Below are positions 32,928 to 44,712 of a stretch of DNA of 64,000 bases, piece by piece (positions within the stretch are counted from its first letter, which is position 1; each line of letters begins with the position of its first letter). The stretch is from Portulaca oleracea (lineage: Eukaryota; Streptophyta; Magnoliopsida; Caryophyllales; Portulacaceae). The stretch is from NCBI GenBank assembly GCA_029582165.1, contig CM055888.1:28969408-29033407 (forward strand), written 5' to 3'. A program made the translations under genes and the position numbers. The notes beneath the pieces are model-generated. The model did no database searches, was not told the origin of the DNA, and saw only the letters and a list, made by a program, of their open reading frames with translations.

Positions 32928-34094
32928 TTATGCTTGTTCGCCCTCTTCTTCTTCTTCCTCATCCTCTGCTTCCTCCTCTTCTTCTGCTCCTCCTTCACCT
33001 TCTTCCGCTCGATCCCCGGGACCACCCACCACAAATGGATCCCCAAAAGTTTGGCCACAAGACCAACTGCGTTGGTCGGAGACATCTAGACGTTGTTCGG
33101 CATGGTCGTCGCCCAAATGAATCACGACGCTGTAGGGTTCGCTCCCGTGACGGTATAATGTCCGCGTCTTGTGTTTCTCCAAGAATTCCATGTTTCGTAG
33201 GCGAACACCGTCGATGGGATCGGGTAAATAGCGGGGAGTCCACTTGCTTAAATAGGACTCGAACCCTTGTTTCTTTAGGAAATGGGTGATGATGTGACCC
33301 ATTCGAATAGTCATGTTCCGGGTTTCGAGGCTTATTTCCCGGAGGCAATGGAGGATGCACGAGCCAGTGTTGACCCGGCGACCGTTGATCGCATTATAGA
33401 GGACGAAGAGGTCGTCTTTCCGGATGCTTGAACGCCCGGCGTCACGGCCAAATACGGAGTTCGAAATGATGCGGTGGAAGATGCGAACGCTCAGATTACA
33501 GAAATCTCTGGCCTTAGAGTTGTTTGGACAATAGTACTTCGCTCGTTGTGATAGAATCCTCGGGTAACGTCTCCTCCAACAAGTGAGTGCTTTCATAGCT
33601 TCTTTTTCATCGAATTTGAAGTACTCGTCGTAGGAGATGCCGTCCTCGGGAAGGCCTAGAGCGTTGAATAAGTCTTGGAGCGTACATTCGACCTCCTTTT
33701 TGTTCACGATGTATGAAAAAGAGGCGATGGATGTGCCGTCTTCCTTTACCATCAAAGAGCTGAGGAATTCGAGCACCGGTTGCTCGATGATCGGTTCGTT
33801 GATTGTGGCGAAAGTTTCCCATCCCATGACTTTGATGAAGAAGTCCATGCTTGGTCTACAGAAAACATCCCTTGCCGTCTCCTCATGATAGAGATCTGGA
33901 GCACAAATTTTTCGCTTCTTGAGCCGCTTATACCGTGTCTTGTGCATATGATCCCGAAAATTGACCTTAATTTTCGGGTCGCATTGAATAATTGAGGCCG
34001 GTTGACCCTTGTACCGGGTTTTGTCAGGCTACGCCGAGGCTGATGGGGCGGGGGTTGATTCCGGCTCAGTCCGGGCACGTTTTGCTCGACCCAT
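32928..34094 (-). pseudogene. Env-like ORF of element C
   Basis: Start MGRAKRARTEP at 34094, then a TAG about 21 codons later (near 34030), after which the frame is open for 339 codons from 33947. Contains ICAPDLYHEETARDVF, FIKVMGWETFATINEPI, ALGLPEDG, LYNAINGRRVNTGSCIL and KWTPRYLPDP, and ends in a long Glu-rich tail. No hydrophobic fusion or anchor segment is evident, so envelope is only the customary name for this position in Athila. The early stop may be bypassed by initiation at a later Met, but that is a guess. Confidence 0.65.
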
Positions 34095-35342
34095 CGGAGT
34101 TACAGCAACACAAGCAACCACCACACACCAAAACACAGCACAAACAATACCAAACAATCCCGAGCAGCACGAATTCACAACCAACAACAAAATTCAATCC
34201 AAAAGTTCACCAATAACACTCTCAACACGAAAATATCCACCAAAAATTCAAACTCCAAACTCAATCAATTCATCCAACCAAACCCACAAGCAATTCACAT
34301 AAAATTCAACCAAGAGTTCACCAATAACACTCCCAACAATCAATTTCTCCAAAACACACAATTAACCCAAAAAAATGCACGAAATTGGTGCCGAATTTCG
34401 ACCCAAAAACGCAAGGGAATCAAAAATTTAAGCACCCATAATCAAGGAATACCTGAGTTGAAGACTTTGAGAGCTTCCTTTGAGAGATTCGAGCCCCACA
34501 AGGAACAAAAAGGCCCAGAACCTTGCTTTAATTGAGCCGGAAATGGCGAACACAACAGCTAGGGCACGAAATGGAGAAGAAAGGTGGGAGAAATGGAGGA
34601 ATTGGTGAGAGATTTGGCAAATTTTGGAAGAGAGTTCGAGTTTTAGGGTTTGTGGAGGGTTTTCGAAGGTGAGAGTGAGGAAGAAAGTGGGAGAGAAATG
34701 AGGGGGAAATGATATGGAACCCCCGACATATCGCAAGTTTTCGACAGACCGTGGGCACGGTGTGATTCGGGTGAGGGAAAAAAGAAGGGAAAAAGCAGGG
34801 CGGAGACCGTGGTTGCGGTAAACTTCACCGTGGTCACGGTCATGGTCGGGACCAAAATTTCCAAGAGTCATGCTGCGATGAGACCGTAGCTGCGGTGACT
34901 TCAACCCTGGGCACGGTGATCTTCGGCTTGGCTAAACTGGGACCAACTTTTGGTCGTGGCTGCGGTGACTCCCACCGTGGGCACGGTCCCTTTCGGTTCA
35001 TTTCCAGCATCTACAAGGCTCAAAAACTTGGAGAAAAATTGATAAGTCCTAAAATCTACCCTCTTGTCATCCACTCCCTTTTCTTTCTCGGTCAATTTCC
35101 ATTCAAGGACTCTCTCCAATCGCTCAAAAACACTTTCAAACCCCGACTCTCATAGAACCACTCACGATTTTTTTTTTCCGTTTTTTTAAAGTAAAACAAA
35201 GGAAGAAGAAAAGCACTAAAATAAAGGAAATAAAAAATGAAAGAACTAAAAATTGAAAGAAAACACTAAAAGAGGGGAAGTAGTTCATACCTCTCCCGGG
35301 TGCTTGTTTTGTAGGTCCTAGCTCGACCTTTTCCAATGCTTT
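34095..35342 (-). other. Spacer between pol and env-like ORF of element C, with palindrome array
   Basis: Same layout as 22840-24032 in D. Palindromes of the ACCGTGGNCACGGT family at about 34746-34990, for example around 34828 and 34974. Short frames on both strands are not protein-like. Confidence 0.55.
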
Positions 35343-38300
35343 TCAATTTCCAAAATCCGCGAGGTATGTCACAACTGTCCCGACATATTCCTCGCCCATG
35401 ATGTATGGTTTGAGTTTCGATGAGTTTGCTTTGAAACACTTCCCTTGGGCATCTTTCAACTCAACTACTCCGGCGGAAAGAATTCTCACTATTTCGAATG
35501 GTCCGGACCACCGTGATCTCAATTTCCCAGAGAACAACTTCAGCCTTGAATTGAAAATGAGAACCCTATTGCCTACCACAAACTCACGTCGGTTCAACCT
35601 CTTGTCATGCCATGCCTTCGTTCTTTCCTTGTAGATCTTGTTGTTATCATATGCATGACGCCTCAACTCCTCAAGTTCTTCTAATTGAAATAACCGACTA
35701 CCTCCAGCCGCCTTGAGATCGAAGTTCAATTTCTTAATTGCCCACATGGTTTTGTGCTCAAGTTCTACGGGGAAGTGACATGCCTTCCCGTAGACAAGAC
35801 GGTAAGGAGTAGTGCCAATCGGTGTCTTGAAAGCGGTGCAGTGTGCCCACAAAACTTCATCCAATTTTTCTGCCCAATCTTTCCTTGAAGAGTTAACCGT
35901 CTTCTCTAAGATCTCCTTGATGGCACGGTTGGAGATTTCCACTTGACCTTGTGTTTGTGGATGGTAAGGAAGTCCCTTCTTATGCTTGATGCCGTACTTC
36001 TCTAAGAGAGACTCGAATCTCTTTTCGATGAAATGGGAACCGTTGTCACTAATGATGACCCGTGGAATGCCAAATCTTGGGAATAGGGTCTTTTTCAAGA
36101 ATTTTGAAACGGATTTCCCATCACATCTTACACATGGTATGGCCTCGACCCACTTTGTGACATAGTCTACCGCCACTAGGATGTGTTGGAAACCCCTTGA
36201 CGACGGGAAAGGACCCATGAAGTCCAATCCCCATACATCAAAAGCTTCCACCTCGAGAATATAGTTCAACGACGCTTCATTCTTCCGAGAGATGTTACCG
36301 GACCTTTGACACTTGTCACATTGCTTGACATGCAGATGGGCGTCACAAAAAAGAGTCGGCCACCAATAGCTGGTTTGCAAAACCCTTGCCGCCGTCTTTT
36401 GGGGGCCACCGTGACCTCCCACGGGAAATTCATGACAATGGGTCAAAATAGATTGCACTTCACTCTCGGGAATACATCGCCGGTACATCCCGTCATTTCC
36501 AAGACGGAAGAGGAATGGATCATCCCAAAAGTAATGCTTCATGTCGTGGAGGAATTTCTTCCTTTGATGATGGTTCAAATGTTGAGGGATCACTTCGCTT
36601 GCCAAATAGTTCACAATATCCGCATACCAAGGATACGAGTTGATAGCCAAGAGTTGCTCGTCCGGGAAAGCGTCTACAATCGGTTGGGTGTCTTCCGAGT
36701 TGACAAGAATCCTCGAAAGGTGATCGACTACGACATTCTTTGTGCCCGCCTTATCGCGGATTTCCAAATCAAATTCTTGCATAAGCAAGACCCACCGTAT
36801 AAGTCTCGGTTTTGTCTCCTTCTTTCCCATCAAGTATTTGATAGCGGCATGATCCGTGTAGACTACCAACTTAGAGAACATGAGGTATTGCCGGAATTTG
36901 TTGAGCGCAAAAACGATCACCAAAAGCTCCTTTTCCGTGATAGTGTAGTTCCTTTGGGCGCTATCAAGCGCATGGCTTACGTAATAGATGACCCTTGGCT
37001 TCTTGTCTACTGTTTGGGTCAAACACGCTCCTACGGCGAAGTCGCTCGCGTCGGCCATAATCTCAAAGGGTAGCGTCCAATCCGGAGGTTGAACTACCGG
37101 AGCGGAAATCAAGGCCTGCTTCAATCTATAAAACGACTCAAGGCACTCATCAGTGAAACTGAAAGGGGCATCTTTGCACAAGAGGTCAGTTAGAGGTCGA
37201 GCAATTTTTGAAAAATCTTTGACGAACCGGCGATAAAAGCCGGCATGGCCAAGGAAACTACGCACCCGCTTAACGGAAACTGGGGGTGGTAGGCGCTCTA
37301 TAACCTCAACTTTGGCCTTATCTACTTCGATGCCCTTAGAAGAAATTAAATGACCCAGAACGATACCTTGTTCCACCATGAAGTGGCATTTTTCCCAATT
37401 CAGAACTAGATCCACTTCCTCACAACGAGTTAGCACTTTCTCCAAATTTAGCAAACAGTCATCGAAAGAATTATCGTACACAGAAAAATCATCCATAAAG
37501 ACTTCTATGCATTTTTCAATAAAATCTCTAAAAATAGCCATCATACAACGTTGAAAAGTCCCAGGGGCATTACATAAACCAAATGGCATGCGACGATAAG
37601 CAAATGTCCCATATGGGCAAGCGAAGGTGGTTTTTTCTTGATGTGAGGGGTGGATTGGAATTTGAAAGAAACCCGAGTACCCATCCAAAAAGCAAAAATG
37701 CGAATGACCTGCCAACTGTTCTAACATCTGGTCAATAAAGGGAAGGGAGAAATGGTCCTTCTTTGTTACTTTGTTTAATTGGCAGTAATCGATACACATC
37801 CGCCAACCGGTGACAGTCCGGGTACTAACTAGTTCTTTATTGTCATTTTCAATTACGGTCAATCCACCCTTCTTAGGCACACACTGAACCGGGCTTACCC
37901 ATTCGCTATTTGCGATGGGGAAGATGATCCAAGCAGCTAGCAACTTTACTACCTCCTTTTTAACCACTTCTTGCATGTTGGGATTTAAACGACGTTGGGG
38001 TTGCCTGGTAGGCTTGGCATCTTCTAGCAAATCAATCGAATGCATGCATATGGAAGGGGATAAACCTTTCAAGTCTTCTATCCTATAACCCAATGCACCC
38101 CTATGTTTCCTAAGCAAATGAAGCAACTTAGACAATTCAAAATCATTCAAATTCGCATTCACAATGACAGGATAAGATTTCTCATCATCCAAGAAAGCAT
38201 ATTGGAGGGAAGGGGGTAAGGCTTTAAGCTCTAAAGGAGTAGAAGATTGAATTTGAGAGGAAGACATACCTTTAAAGATCCCATCTTGAATCTCCATACA

Positions 38301-39413
38301 CTCCATATAAGGCTCATCAATAATAATCTCCTTATGCATGGATGAAGAGTCAAGAAGGTTGGTGAAGAAAGTAATATCGGTGTCGTCGGTCTCAAATTGG
38401 AAGGACTCCAATAAGCAAGCTCCCAAAGGATCATCGCAAATAGATTCAAGAAGATGGGAGTCCTCAATATACTCATCAACAAGGAACTCCATCATATCAA
38501 TGGCATAGCATGAGTCCCCATATGAAGGACCCTTCAATGACCCCTCAAGTTGGAAAATTATGCTTTCATTCCCGACATTCAACGACATGCTTCCATTCTT
38601 CACATCAATAATGGCTCCTTTCGTAGCAAGGAATGGCCTTCCCAAAATAATAGGGATGTTGTTATCTTCCTCTATCTCCAAAATCACAAAATCACAAGGA
38701 ATTAAAAATCGCCCCACTTGGACCGGGATGTCTTCCAATATTCCCAACGATCTTCGCAGGGAGCGGTCGGCCAATTGAAGATTAATTGTTGTAGGAGCAA
38801 GATCGTCGAGATTTAACTTCTTGCAAATCGAATAAGGCATGACGCTTACACTTGCTCCTAGATCACAAAGGGCACGACCAATCCGCATATCACCAATGGT
38901 GCATGGAATAGAAAAACTTCCGGGGTCGGCTAATTTCTCCGGTGATTTGTTATCGATAATTGCACTACAATCCGCCATCAAATGGATCGTAGATTTCTCT
39001 TGAATTCTTCTCTTGCTCGTGAGAAGCTTCTTCAAATGCTTCTTGAAGGACGGAACTTCAGAGATGGCATCAAGAAATGGAATGTTCACTTGAAGCTTCT
39101 TGAGCATCTCAATGAATTTTGAAAACTTTGCACCAGATTTTGGTTTTGCTAATCGATCGGGAAAAGGGACCGGTGGTAGCTTTGGCTTCTCAATAATTTG
39201 GATTGGTTCTTCTTCCACCATTTTTCCTTTCCTTTTCCTTAACCTCTCTATCTCCTCTTGTTCTTTACTAGACTCTCCCAATTCATCCTCATGTGCTCTC
39301 TCAACTTCCTCACCTAATACTAACTCACTTTCCCGCTTCTCCAACAAATCTTCCTCGTCCGAGATATCCACCACGTCACCTTCTTTGTCACCTAAAACCT
39401 CCTCTCCCATCAT
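35343..39413 (-). CDS. Athila Pol polyprotein of element C (protease, RT, RNase H, integrase), open reading frame
   Basis: 1356 codons without a stop. Residue positions are approximate. An acidic linker comes first; protease [13 protein letters not shown] is near 185. RT has [13 protein letters not shown] near 530 and the catalytic box VFMDDFSV near 640. RNase H has [11 protein letters not shown] near 787, then [14 protein letters not shown] and VVDHLSR. Integrase has the zinc-binding HEFPVGGH and CDKCQRS pair, then LDFMGPF near 1067, ISDNGSHF near 1124 and QGQVEIS near 1158 as the three acidic catalytic positions. The C-terminal barrel has [17 protein letters not shown]. All catalytic residues I know to look for are present. 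The annotated Met lies in the linker; pol is normally made as part of a gag-pol product, and gag upstream has stops. Confidence 0.9.
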   Translation of the reverse strand: MMGEEVLGDKEGDVVDISDEEDLLEKRESELVLGEEVERAHEDELGESSKEQEEIERLRKRKGKMVEEEPIQIIEKPKLPPVPFPDRLAKPKSGAKFSKFIEMLKKLQVNIPFLDAISEVPSFKKHLKKLLTSKRRIQEKSTIHLMADCSAIIDNKSPEKLADPGSFSIPCTIGDMRIGRALCDLGASVSVMPYSICKKLNLDDLAPTTINLQLADRSLRRSLGILEDIPVQVGRFLIPCDFVILEIEEDNNIPIILGRPFLATKGAIIDVKNGSMSLNVGNESIIFQLEGSLKGPSYGDSCYAIDMMEFLVDEYIEDSHLLESICDDPLGACLLESFQFETDDTDITFFTNLLDSSSMHKEIIIDEPYMECMEIQDGIFKGMSSSQIQSSTPLELKALPPSLQYAFLDDEKSYPVIVNANLNDFELSKLLHLLRKHRGALGYRIEDLKGLSPSICMHSIDLLEDAKPTRQPQRRLNPNMQEVVKKEVVKLLAAWIIFPIANSEWVSPVQCVPKKGGLTVIENDNKELVSTRTVTGWRMCIDYCQLNKVTKKDHFSLPFIDQMLEQLAGHSHFCFLDGYSGFFQIPIHPSHQEKTTFACPYGTFAYRRMPFGLCNAPGTFQRCMMAIFRDFIEKCIEVFMDDFSVYDNSFDDCLLNLEKVLTRCEEVDLVLNWEKCHFMVEQGIVLGHLISSKGIEVDKAKVEVIERLPPPVSVKRVRSFLGHAGFYRRFVKDFSKIARPLTDLLCKDAPFSFTDECLESFYRLKQALISAPVVQPPDWTLPFEIMADASDFAVGACLTQTVDKKPRVIYYVSHALDSAQRNYTITEKELLVIVFALNKFRQYLMFSKLVVYTDHAAIKYLMGKKETKPRLIRWVLLMQEFDLEIRDKAGTKNVVVDHLSRILVNSEDTQPIVDAFPDEQLLAINSYPWYADIVNYLASEVIPQHLNHHQRKKFLHDMKHYFWDDPFLFRLGNDGMYRRCIPESEVQSILTHCHEFPVGGHGGPQKTAARVLQTSYWWPTLFCDAHLHVKQCDKCQRSGNISRKNEASLNYILEVEAFDVWGLDFMGPFPSSRGFQHILVAVDYVTKWVEAIPCVRCDGKSVSKFLKKTLFPRFGIPRVIISDNGSHFIEKRFESLLEKYGIKHKKGLPYHPQTQGQVEISNRAIKEILEKTVNSSRKDWAEKLDEVLWAHCTAFKTPIGTTPYRLVYGKACHFPVELEHKTMWAIKKLNFDLKAAGGSRLFQLEELEELRRHAYDNNKIYKERTKAWHDKRLNRREFVVGNRVLIFNSRLKLFSGKLRSRWSGPFEIVRILSAGVVELKDAQGKCFKANSSKLKPYIMGEEYVGTVVTYLADFGN

Positions 39414-40874
39414 TCCATGTCCAACAATCTCCTTGCCACTCCTTAAAGTAATCGCATTAAGTTGCCCTTTTGGGTTAGGTTGGGATTGGCTAGGCTAAGA
39501 TTGGATAGGTTGAGATTGTTGTGCCAATTGGGCCAATAGTAACTCGAGGTTCTTAATGCGAGTTTGGTCTTTTTTTCGATCTAAGGCCATCTTTTCTTGA
39601 GATAAGGCTATCTTCTCTTGAGTTAAGGCCAACTTTTGGAGGGTTTGGTCAAGGGTTTCTTGTTGTGATGGTTTGGGCATTTGGGAAGATTGACCTTGGT
39701 GAGGATTTTGGTGGTGGTTTTGGTGGTATTGGCGGCGATTTTGATTTGGGAAACCGGGGGGTCAGTTTTGGTTTAGGGGAGCTTGTTGTCAGAGGCGTAA
39801 TTCCACGGGACGAATGGGGGTTTGATTGGTATAGGAGAGGTTATTGTTGGGATAGATGGCTTGGACTTGCTCGGTTTGATACTCTTCTCATCGCTTCGAA
39901 GAATGTGACCCTCCACAAAAATCACATACCAACACTCGAGCATCCGGAATAAGCATAGGTACTTCTTGCGCCGCCTTTAGTTGCCTTGTGGTTTCTTCCA
40001 AAGCTGCCTTTTGTTGCATCTCAAAAACGACATTCATGAGAAATTTAATGGTAGGGTTGCTTTCTAGAGGAGGACCATCTCTTGGACTACGGCCGCCTCC
40101 CCAATGAGGAGAGTTTTGAGATAGCTCGTGAAGAAATACGTTTGCTTTCTCCGCCGTCTACTTGAGGAACATGCCCCCCGAGGCATGATCGATGGATTCT
40201 CGCAAAGAGCTACTCAATCCGGAATAGAAGTGATGCAACTCAAGATTATGATGTGGACACCTCCGTTGGAGACCTTTGAATCTCCCCCATGCTTCGAATA
40301 ACGACTCATCGGGCTCTTGCTTGAAGCTCATGATGGCTTGCCTCAACCGACACGTCACATCATTGGGGAAAAACCTTTGAAGAAAGTCGCGGCTAAGGGC
40401 ATCCCATGTTGAATAATTTCTGGGCGGACACGTGTTGAGCCAGAATAATGCTTTCCCCTTCAAGGTAAGAAGGAAATCGGCGGAAACTCCATTCATTTGT
40501 ACGAAGCCGATGCGTTGCTCGAATCTGTTGATGTGGTCAATAGGATTTTCATGCTCTCCTCCACGGTACGGGGTGTTCTCAAATATTTCCAATAGATATG
40601 GCTTGAACTCGAACGATGCATTCGGTGGTAATTCTGGTAATGTGATGGGATCGCCTCCCGTACCCGACGATGGTAAGGAATATGATGCTAAGGTACGGGG
40701 TGGAATTTGCTCTCCGTCAGCCATTGAAATTCCAATCGTCCCTCGCTCCCTTTGTTGTCTAGCTCGTCTCGAACCGGCGTTAGCTTGTCGAATAATACTC
40801 TCCGAATTCGGGTTCGGTGGAGTTACAGGAGTTTGGCCTCGTCGAGAGCGAGTCCGCATGCACAAAAGGAACAA
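39414..40874 (-). pseudogene. Gag and gag-pol linker of element C
   Basis: Open from MFLLCMRTRSRRGQ (40874) through the capsid-like part, including YSTWDALSRDFLQRFFPND, which is undamaged here, unlike in D. A short in-frame deletion removes residues around SADFLLTLKG. A TAG near 40157 and a TGA at 39888-39890 break it. The TGA replaces the last Cys of the zinc knuckle CDFCGGSHSSKR. A Q-rich linker (KLALTQEKIALSQEKMAL) leads towards pol. Confidence 0.82.
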
Positions 40875-40974
40875 ACAGAAGAATCAAATGTCCAGTAACC
40901 AAGGATAACAAAATCTCTAGCAGTGAAATGATCTTTAAACAACCTAAAGACAAAGAGCTAAGCTAGGTGCGCTT

Positions 40975-40994
40975 GCTCCCTGGCAACGGCGCCA
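40975..40994 (-). other. Primer-binding site of element C
   Basis: The minus strand reads TGGCGCCGTTGCCAGGGAGC, matching the tRNA-Asp type except G to A at position 14. Three bases separate it from the LTR. Confidence 0.88.
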
Positions 40995-40997
40995 TTT

Positions 40998-42689
40998 TGT
41001 TAGTCGAGTGGTTTGTAAGACCACGGTTTTATCGTTCTTCCACAGGGAGCTAGGAGCCTTAGCTGCAGCTAGTTGACTTTAGGTATGGTTTACGATCATG
41101 AAAGGATGATAGAATTTAGGGGTAAAAACAGCACAAACACACTATGTTCAGTCAAAAAGGTGAAACAATGGGTGTCGGGAGACTTTCGGGATGCAAACGG
41201 GAATGAGGAAATGGGTTTCGCAACAAGAGAGTAACAAGAAAGGGAAATCAAATGGTAATTCCGTTAGAAAATACCCACCGGGCTTCCTCTTTCAAGGATA
41301 GTCCGGATTAACTTCCCCAAAATCCATCGACAGACCCAGGAAATTTAATAGAACGGAATTTCCTAGTTAGTTTCTATTCGCTTTCGCGAACTAGAATACT
41401 AACTATCCTAATTCCTACCGTCCAACAAGCGTTGGATGTATTCGGGATGCTTTCGCACCCAATTACATCCCACTTGAGGGAAGGATAGGATTAGGAAGTT
41501 GATTTCCTAACTAGTTACTCACTAATATTGCTAACCCAAACCTAATCACCAATGCACACCCTTAATATCTCCCTAACCCATTAAAGTTCTAGCCACTAAA
41601 CATCCTAACTATCATGATAATAACATCAACAACTTCATTCATGCTTAATCGAGTAAACAAGATAACAATAAACACTCAACAACAACAATATCAAAAACAG
41701 AGATTAATAAATAAGCAATAAATTAGAGAGAGGGATTAAGAAATGCTCATGGATTGTGAAGACAAGGGGGAAAACTTCAGAATAATCAAGTTCCAATGCT
41801 CCAAAGTTGAGAATAATCTTCAAACTTCCAATAATAATTAAGAGAATCCAATACAAGAACCAATAATCTCAGTAAAGATCTTCCTAAATCTCCCTAATCT
41901 AAGACTTAAAAATGTGATAAAAAGTGCTAAAGTATCATAAAAGATAGATAAAAATTGTTGTCTCTTCCCCCCCTAATCTAAAATGACCTAAGGACATTAA
42001 ATAGTAATCAAGGTTGTTACTCAAAACTCATCATTTTACACAACAGACAAAACTGGCCCGTAGGGGACTGTGGGCACGGTCCTGCGTAAGGCAGGCGATT
42101 TGTCCTCTTTGCTTCGCACTGCCGTGGGTACGGTCCCCAAGCACCGTGGTCACGGTCTAGGCGATTAGGGCTGACAACTTTTCGCTCCTTCGCACCACCG
42201 TGGCTACGGTCATGGGAGACCGTGGCCACGGTCTAATTCGGCCAGCTTCTTCCTTGGGCAGGGTAGGATCCCACCATGGCTACGGTTAGAGTGACCGTGA
42301 CCACGGTCTATCTCCGTTGCAAGGCTTCTTCCTTAGGTCATGGCTCAATCACACTGTGGCTATGGTCAAGGTGACCGTGGCCACGGTGTCTCTCGGCTAC
42401 AGTTTTCTTCAGGAGGCTCGTCAACCATTGCTTCCGGTTCTACTGCCTTTCTTCATGACCGGCCCTTCTAATCCGCTTCCTTTCACACATCCAGGGCTTG
42501 TGGAATCTTAGGGAATCTCGGGATTCCCAATATTGGTGCAAAATTGGCCCATTTAGAATCGTTTTGAGTGAAACCCTTCGGAAACTACAAAAGTAACTGA
42601 AACGCATTAAAAGTTATTAAACCAACTACAAAACAAGTCAAAAGCCTAAGGATTTAGGCGGTATTTAGACAAGAAATCGGGTCTAAACA
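40998..42689 (-). repeat. 5' LTR of element C
   Basis: 1692 bp, partner of 28779-30477. Palindrome array at 42063-42390. Confidence 0.92.
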
Positions 42690-42836
42690 GTCCGCATGCA
42701 CAAAAGGATCAAACAGAAGAATCAAATTTCCAATAACCAAGGATAACAAAATCTCTAGCAGTGAAATGATTTTAAACGACCTAAGGACAAAGAGTTAAGC
42801 TAGGTGCGCTTGCTCCCCGGCAACGGCGCCATTTTG
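42690..42836 (-). other. Leader and primer-binding site of Athila D, first unit
   Basis: tRNA-Asp primer site at 42812-42831, exact match. The leader matches 12325-12474 and shows where C entered, just after the first gag codons. Confidence 0.85.
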
Positions 42837-44486
42837 TGTGACGTGGTTTGTGATACCTCGGTTTTTATCGTTCTTTCTCAGGGAGCGAGGGGCCTTAGCT
42901 ATGACTACTTTACTCTAGGTAGGGTTTACGATCATAATGATGATAGGTTTAGGGTAAAAACAGCACAAACACACTAAGGTTCGGTCAAAAATGGGAAACA
43001 ATGGGTGTCGGGAGACTTCGGGATGCAAACGGGGATGAGGAAATGGGTTATGCAACAAGGGAGAAACAAGAAGGGAGAATCAAGTGGTAGTTCCGTTAGA
43101 AAAATACCCACCGAGCTTCCTCTTCCGAGGATAATCCGGAATAACTTCCCCAAGGTCCATCGACAGACCCGGATGGTTAACGAAACGGAATTTCCTAGTT
43201 AGTTTCTATTCATTTTCATGAATAGAATACTAACTATCCTAATTCCCACCTTCCACAGAAGTATTGGATGTGTTTGGGAGCTTTCGAACCCGAATACATC
43301 CTACTTGAGGGAAGGATAGGAGTAAGAAACTGATTCCTCAACTAATTACTCACTAACATTGCTAAACCAAACCTAATCACCATTCACATCCTTAAAATCA
43401 CCTTAACCAATTATGGTTCTAGCCTCTAATCATCCTATCTAACATGCTAACAACAATAATAACCTCATTCATGCTTAAAAAGATATTCAAATCAGCAATA
43501 ACAATCCACAAACACCAAGTAATCCAAAAAAACAAAAACAGAGATTAATAAGTAAATGATGAACTAAAGAGAGATGTGTTCAGAAATGCTCATTGATTTC
43601 GATGCCAAAGGAAATACTCCAGAAAAATAAAGCTTGAATGCTCCAAAGATAAGAAATAATCTTCAAACTTTAAAGAGGAATCCAATAATATCCAGTGCAA
43701 GAATAATAATCTCAGTAAAATCTCCCACTAATCACTCTAATTCAAAGCTTAGAAATCCTCAAAGTTTGATAAGTATATGCTAAGATAGGATAATAGATGA
43801 TAAAAAATCCATCCCCCAGCTAAAAGACCTAAATACAATATATAGAAACCAAGTTTGTTACTCAAAACTCGTCACTTTGCTAAACAGAGAAAACGCGTGT
43901 GAAGGGGACCGTGGGCACGGTCTTTGAGACCGTGGCCACGGTCTTGCGTAGATCAGGCGATTTCTCTTTTCTCTTCGCAGCACCGTGGGCACGGTGCCCC
44001 TGGACCGTGGGTACGGTCGGGCGATTAGGGTATATGACCTTTTCGCACCGTCGTGGCTACAGTCTTGGGAGACCGTGGCCACGGTCTTGCTCGGCCAAAA
44101 TCTTCCTTAGGCAGGTCATAAACCCACCGTGGCCACGATCTTGCTTGGCTCCTACTACCTCTTCCCTTGGGCTTAGCTTGATCCCACCGTGGCTACGGTC
44201 AACATAACCGTGGCCACGGTCTTGCTCGGAGCATGTCTACTTCCTTTTAAGTTCTTTGACATGTCCGGCCTTTCCGTTTCCTTTGCCTTTGACTCGACCA
44301 AGACTCGGGTAATCTCGGGATTCCCAAATTAGGGGCAAAAATGGCCCTTTTTACCATGTTTTGAGTAAAAACTCTGAAATCTACAAAATTTACAAAAACG
44401 CATTAAAAGTTATTAAATTAAGCTATGAAACAAGTCAAAATCCTAAGGATTTAGGCGGTATTTAGACACAAAATTGGGTCTAAACA
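42837..44486 (-). repeat. LTR_d of Athila D (5' LTR)
   Basis: 1650 bp, partner of 12475-14123 but visibly more diverged from it than the two LTRs of C are from each other. Palindrome array at 43909-44223. Its outer end touches element A at 44487 (ATGCG, the expected TSD), but the other copy was lost. Confidence 0.88.
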
Positions 44487-44712
44487 ATGCGGCAAGGGCA
44501 TATGGGAGAAGGAGTGATTCTACCAAATTGTTGCTAAGGTTAGAGGATTCATTCGAGGTCCTTGAAGTGATCAAGATTAAAGTTGACCCTTTTGAAGACG
44601 GTTCAATGTCCTTGAGGCCATACTATTGTTGGTGTATATTTTTGAGGCCATATTATTCTGTGGCAGAGAACTTTCCAAGTTTGAGGACAAACTTTTCTCA
44701 ACTTGGGGGGAA
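44487..44712 (+). pseudogene. Internal region of element A, unit 3, right part
   Basis: Resumes at GGCAAGGGCATATGGG, matching 8447 in unit 2. Integrase-end residues LRPYY and FPSLRTNFSQL are kept, then a purine tract CTTGGGGGGAA before LTR4. About 300 bp of unit 3 is missing between 11642 and here. Confidence 0.8.

Larger units (their letters stand above)
28779..42689 (-). mobile_element. Element C: complete Athila retrotransposon nested in D
   Basis: 13.9 kb on the minus strand: 5' LTR 42689-40998, primer site 40994-40975, gag 40874-39414, pol 39413-35343, env-like ORF 34094-32928, polypurine tract, 3' LTR 30477-28779. The right flank is GTCCG (42690-42694). The left flank is GTCG (28775-28778), the same duplication with one C lost, judged against the unbroken site at 12325. 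The two LTRs look very similar by eye. Pol is open throughout, while gag and the env-like ORF have stops. Confidence 0.92.
11643..44486 (-). mobile_element. Athila element D, partial tandem (LTR-internal-LTR-gag fragment), with B and C nested in it
   Basis: Read on the minus strand: LTR (44486-42837), tRNA-Asp primer site and leader (42836-42690), interruption by C, gag (28647-27520), decayed pol (27519-24033), env-like ORF interrupted by B, 3' region, LTR (14123-12475). A second primer site, leader and gag fragment then run down to 11643. Like A, this is an LTR-sharing tandem. The right edge ends cleanly at an LTR terminus; the left edge ends inside gag, so the rest of the second unit was lost together with about 300 bp of element A. 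Confidence 0.82.

Noticed and set aside
32928..34094. True retroviral envelope gene
   Set aside because: Only the position matches. No signal peptide, cleavage site or membrane anchor is visible, so I kept the neutral name env-like.
36306..37073. 255-codon plus-strand ORF
   Set aside because: Exact antisense shadow of the RNase H and integrase region of element C; no independent motif, start context or promoter.
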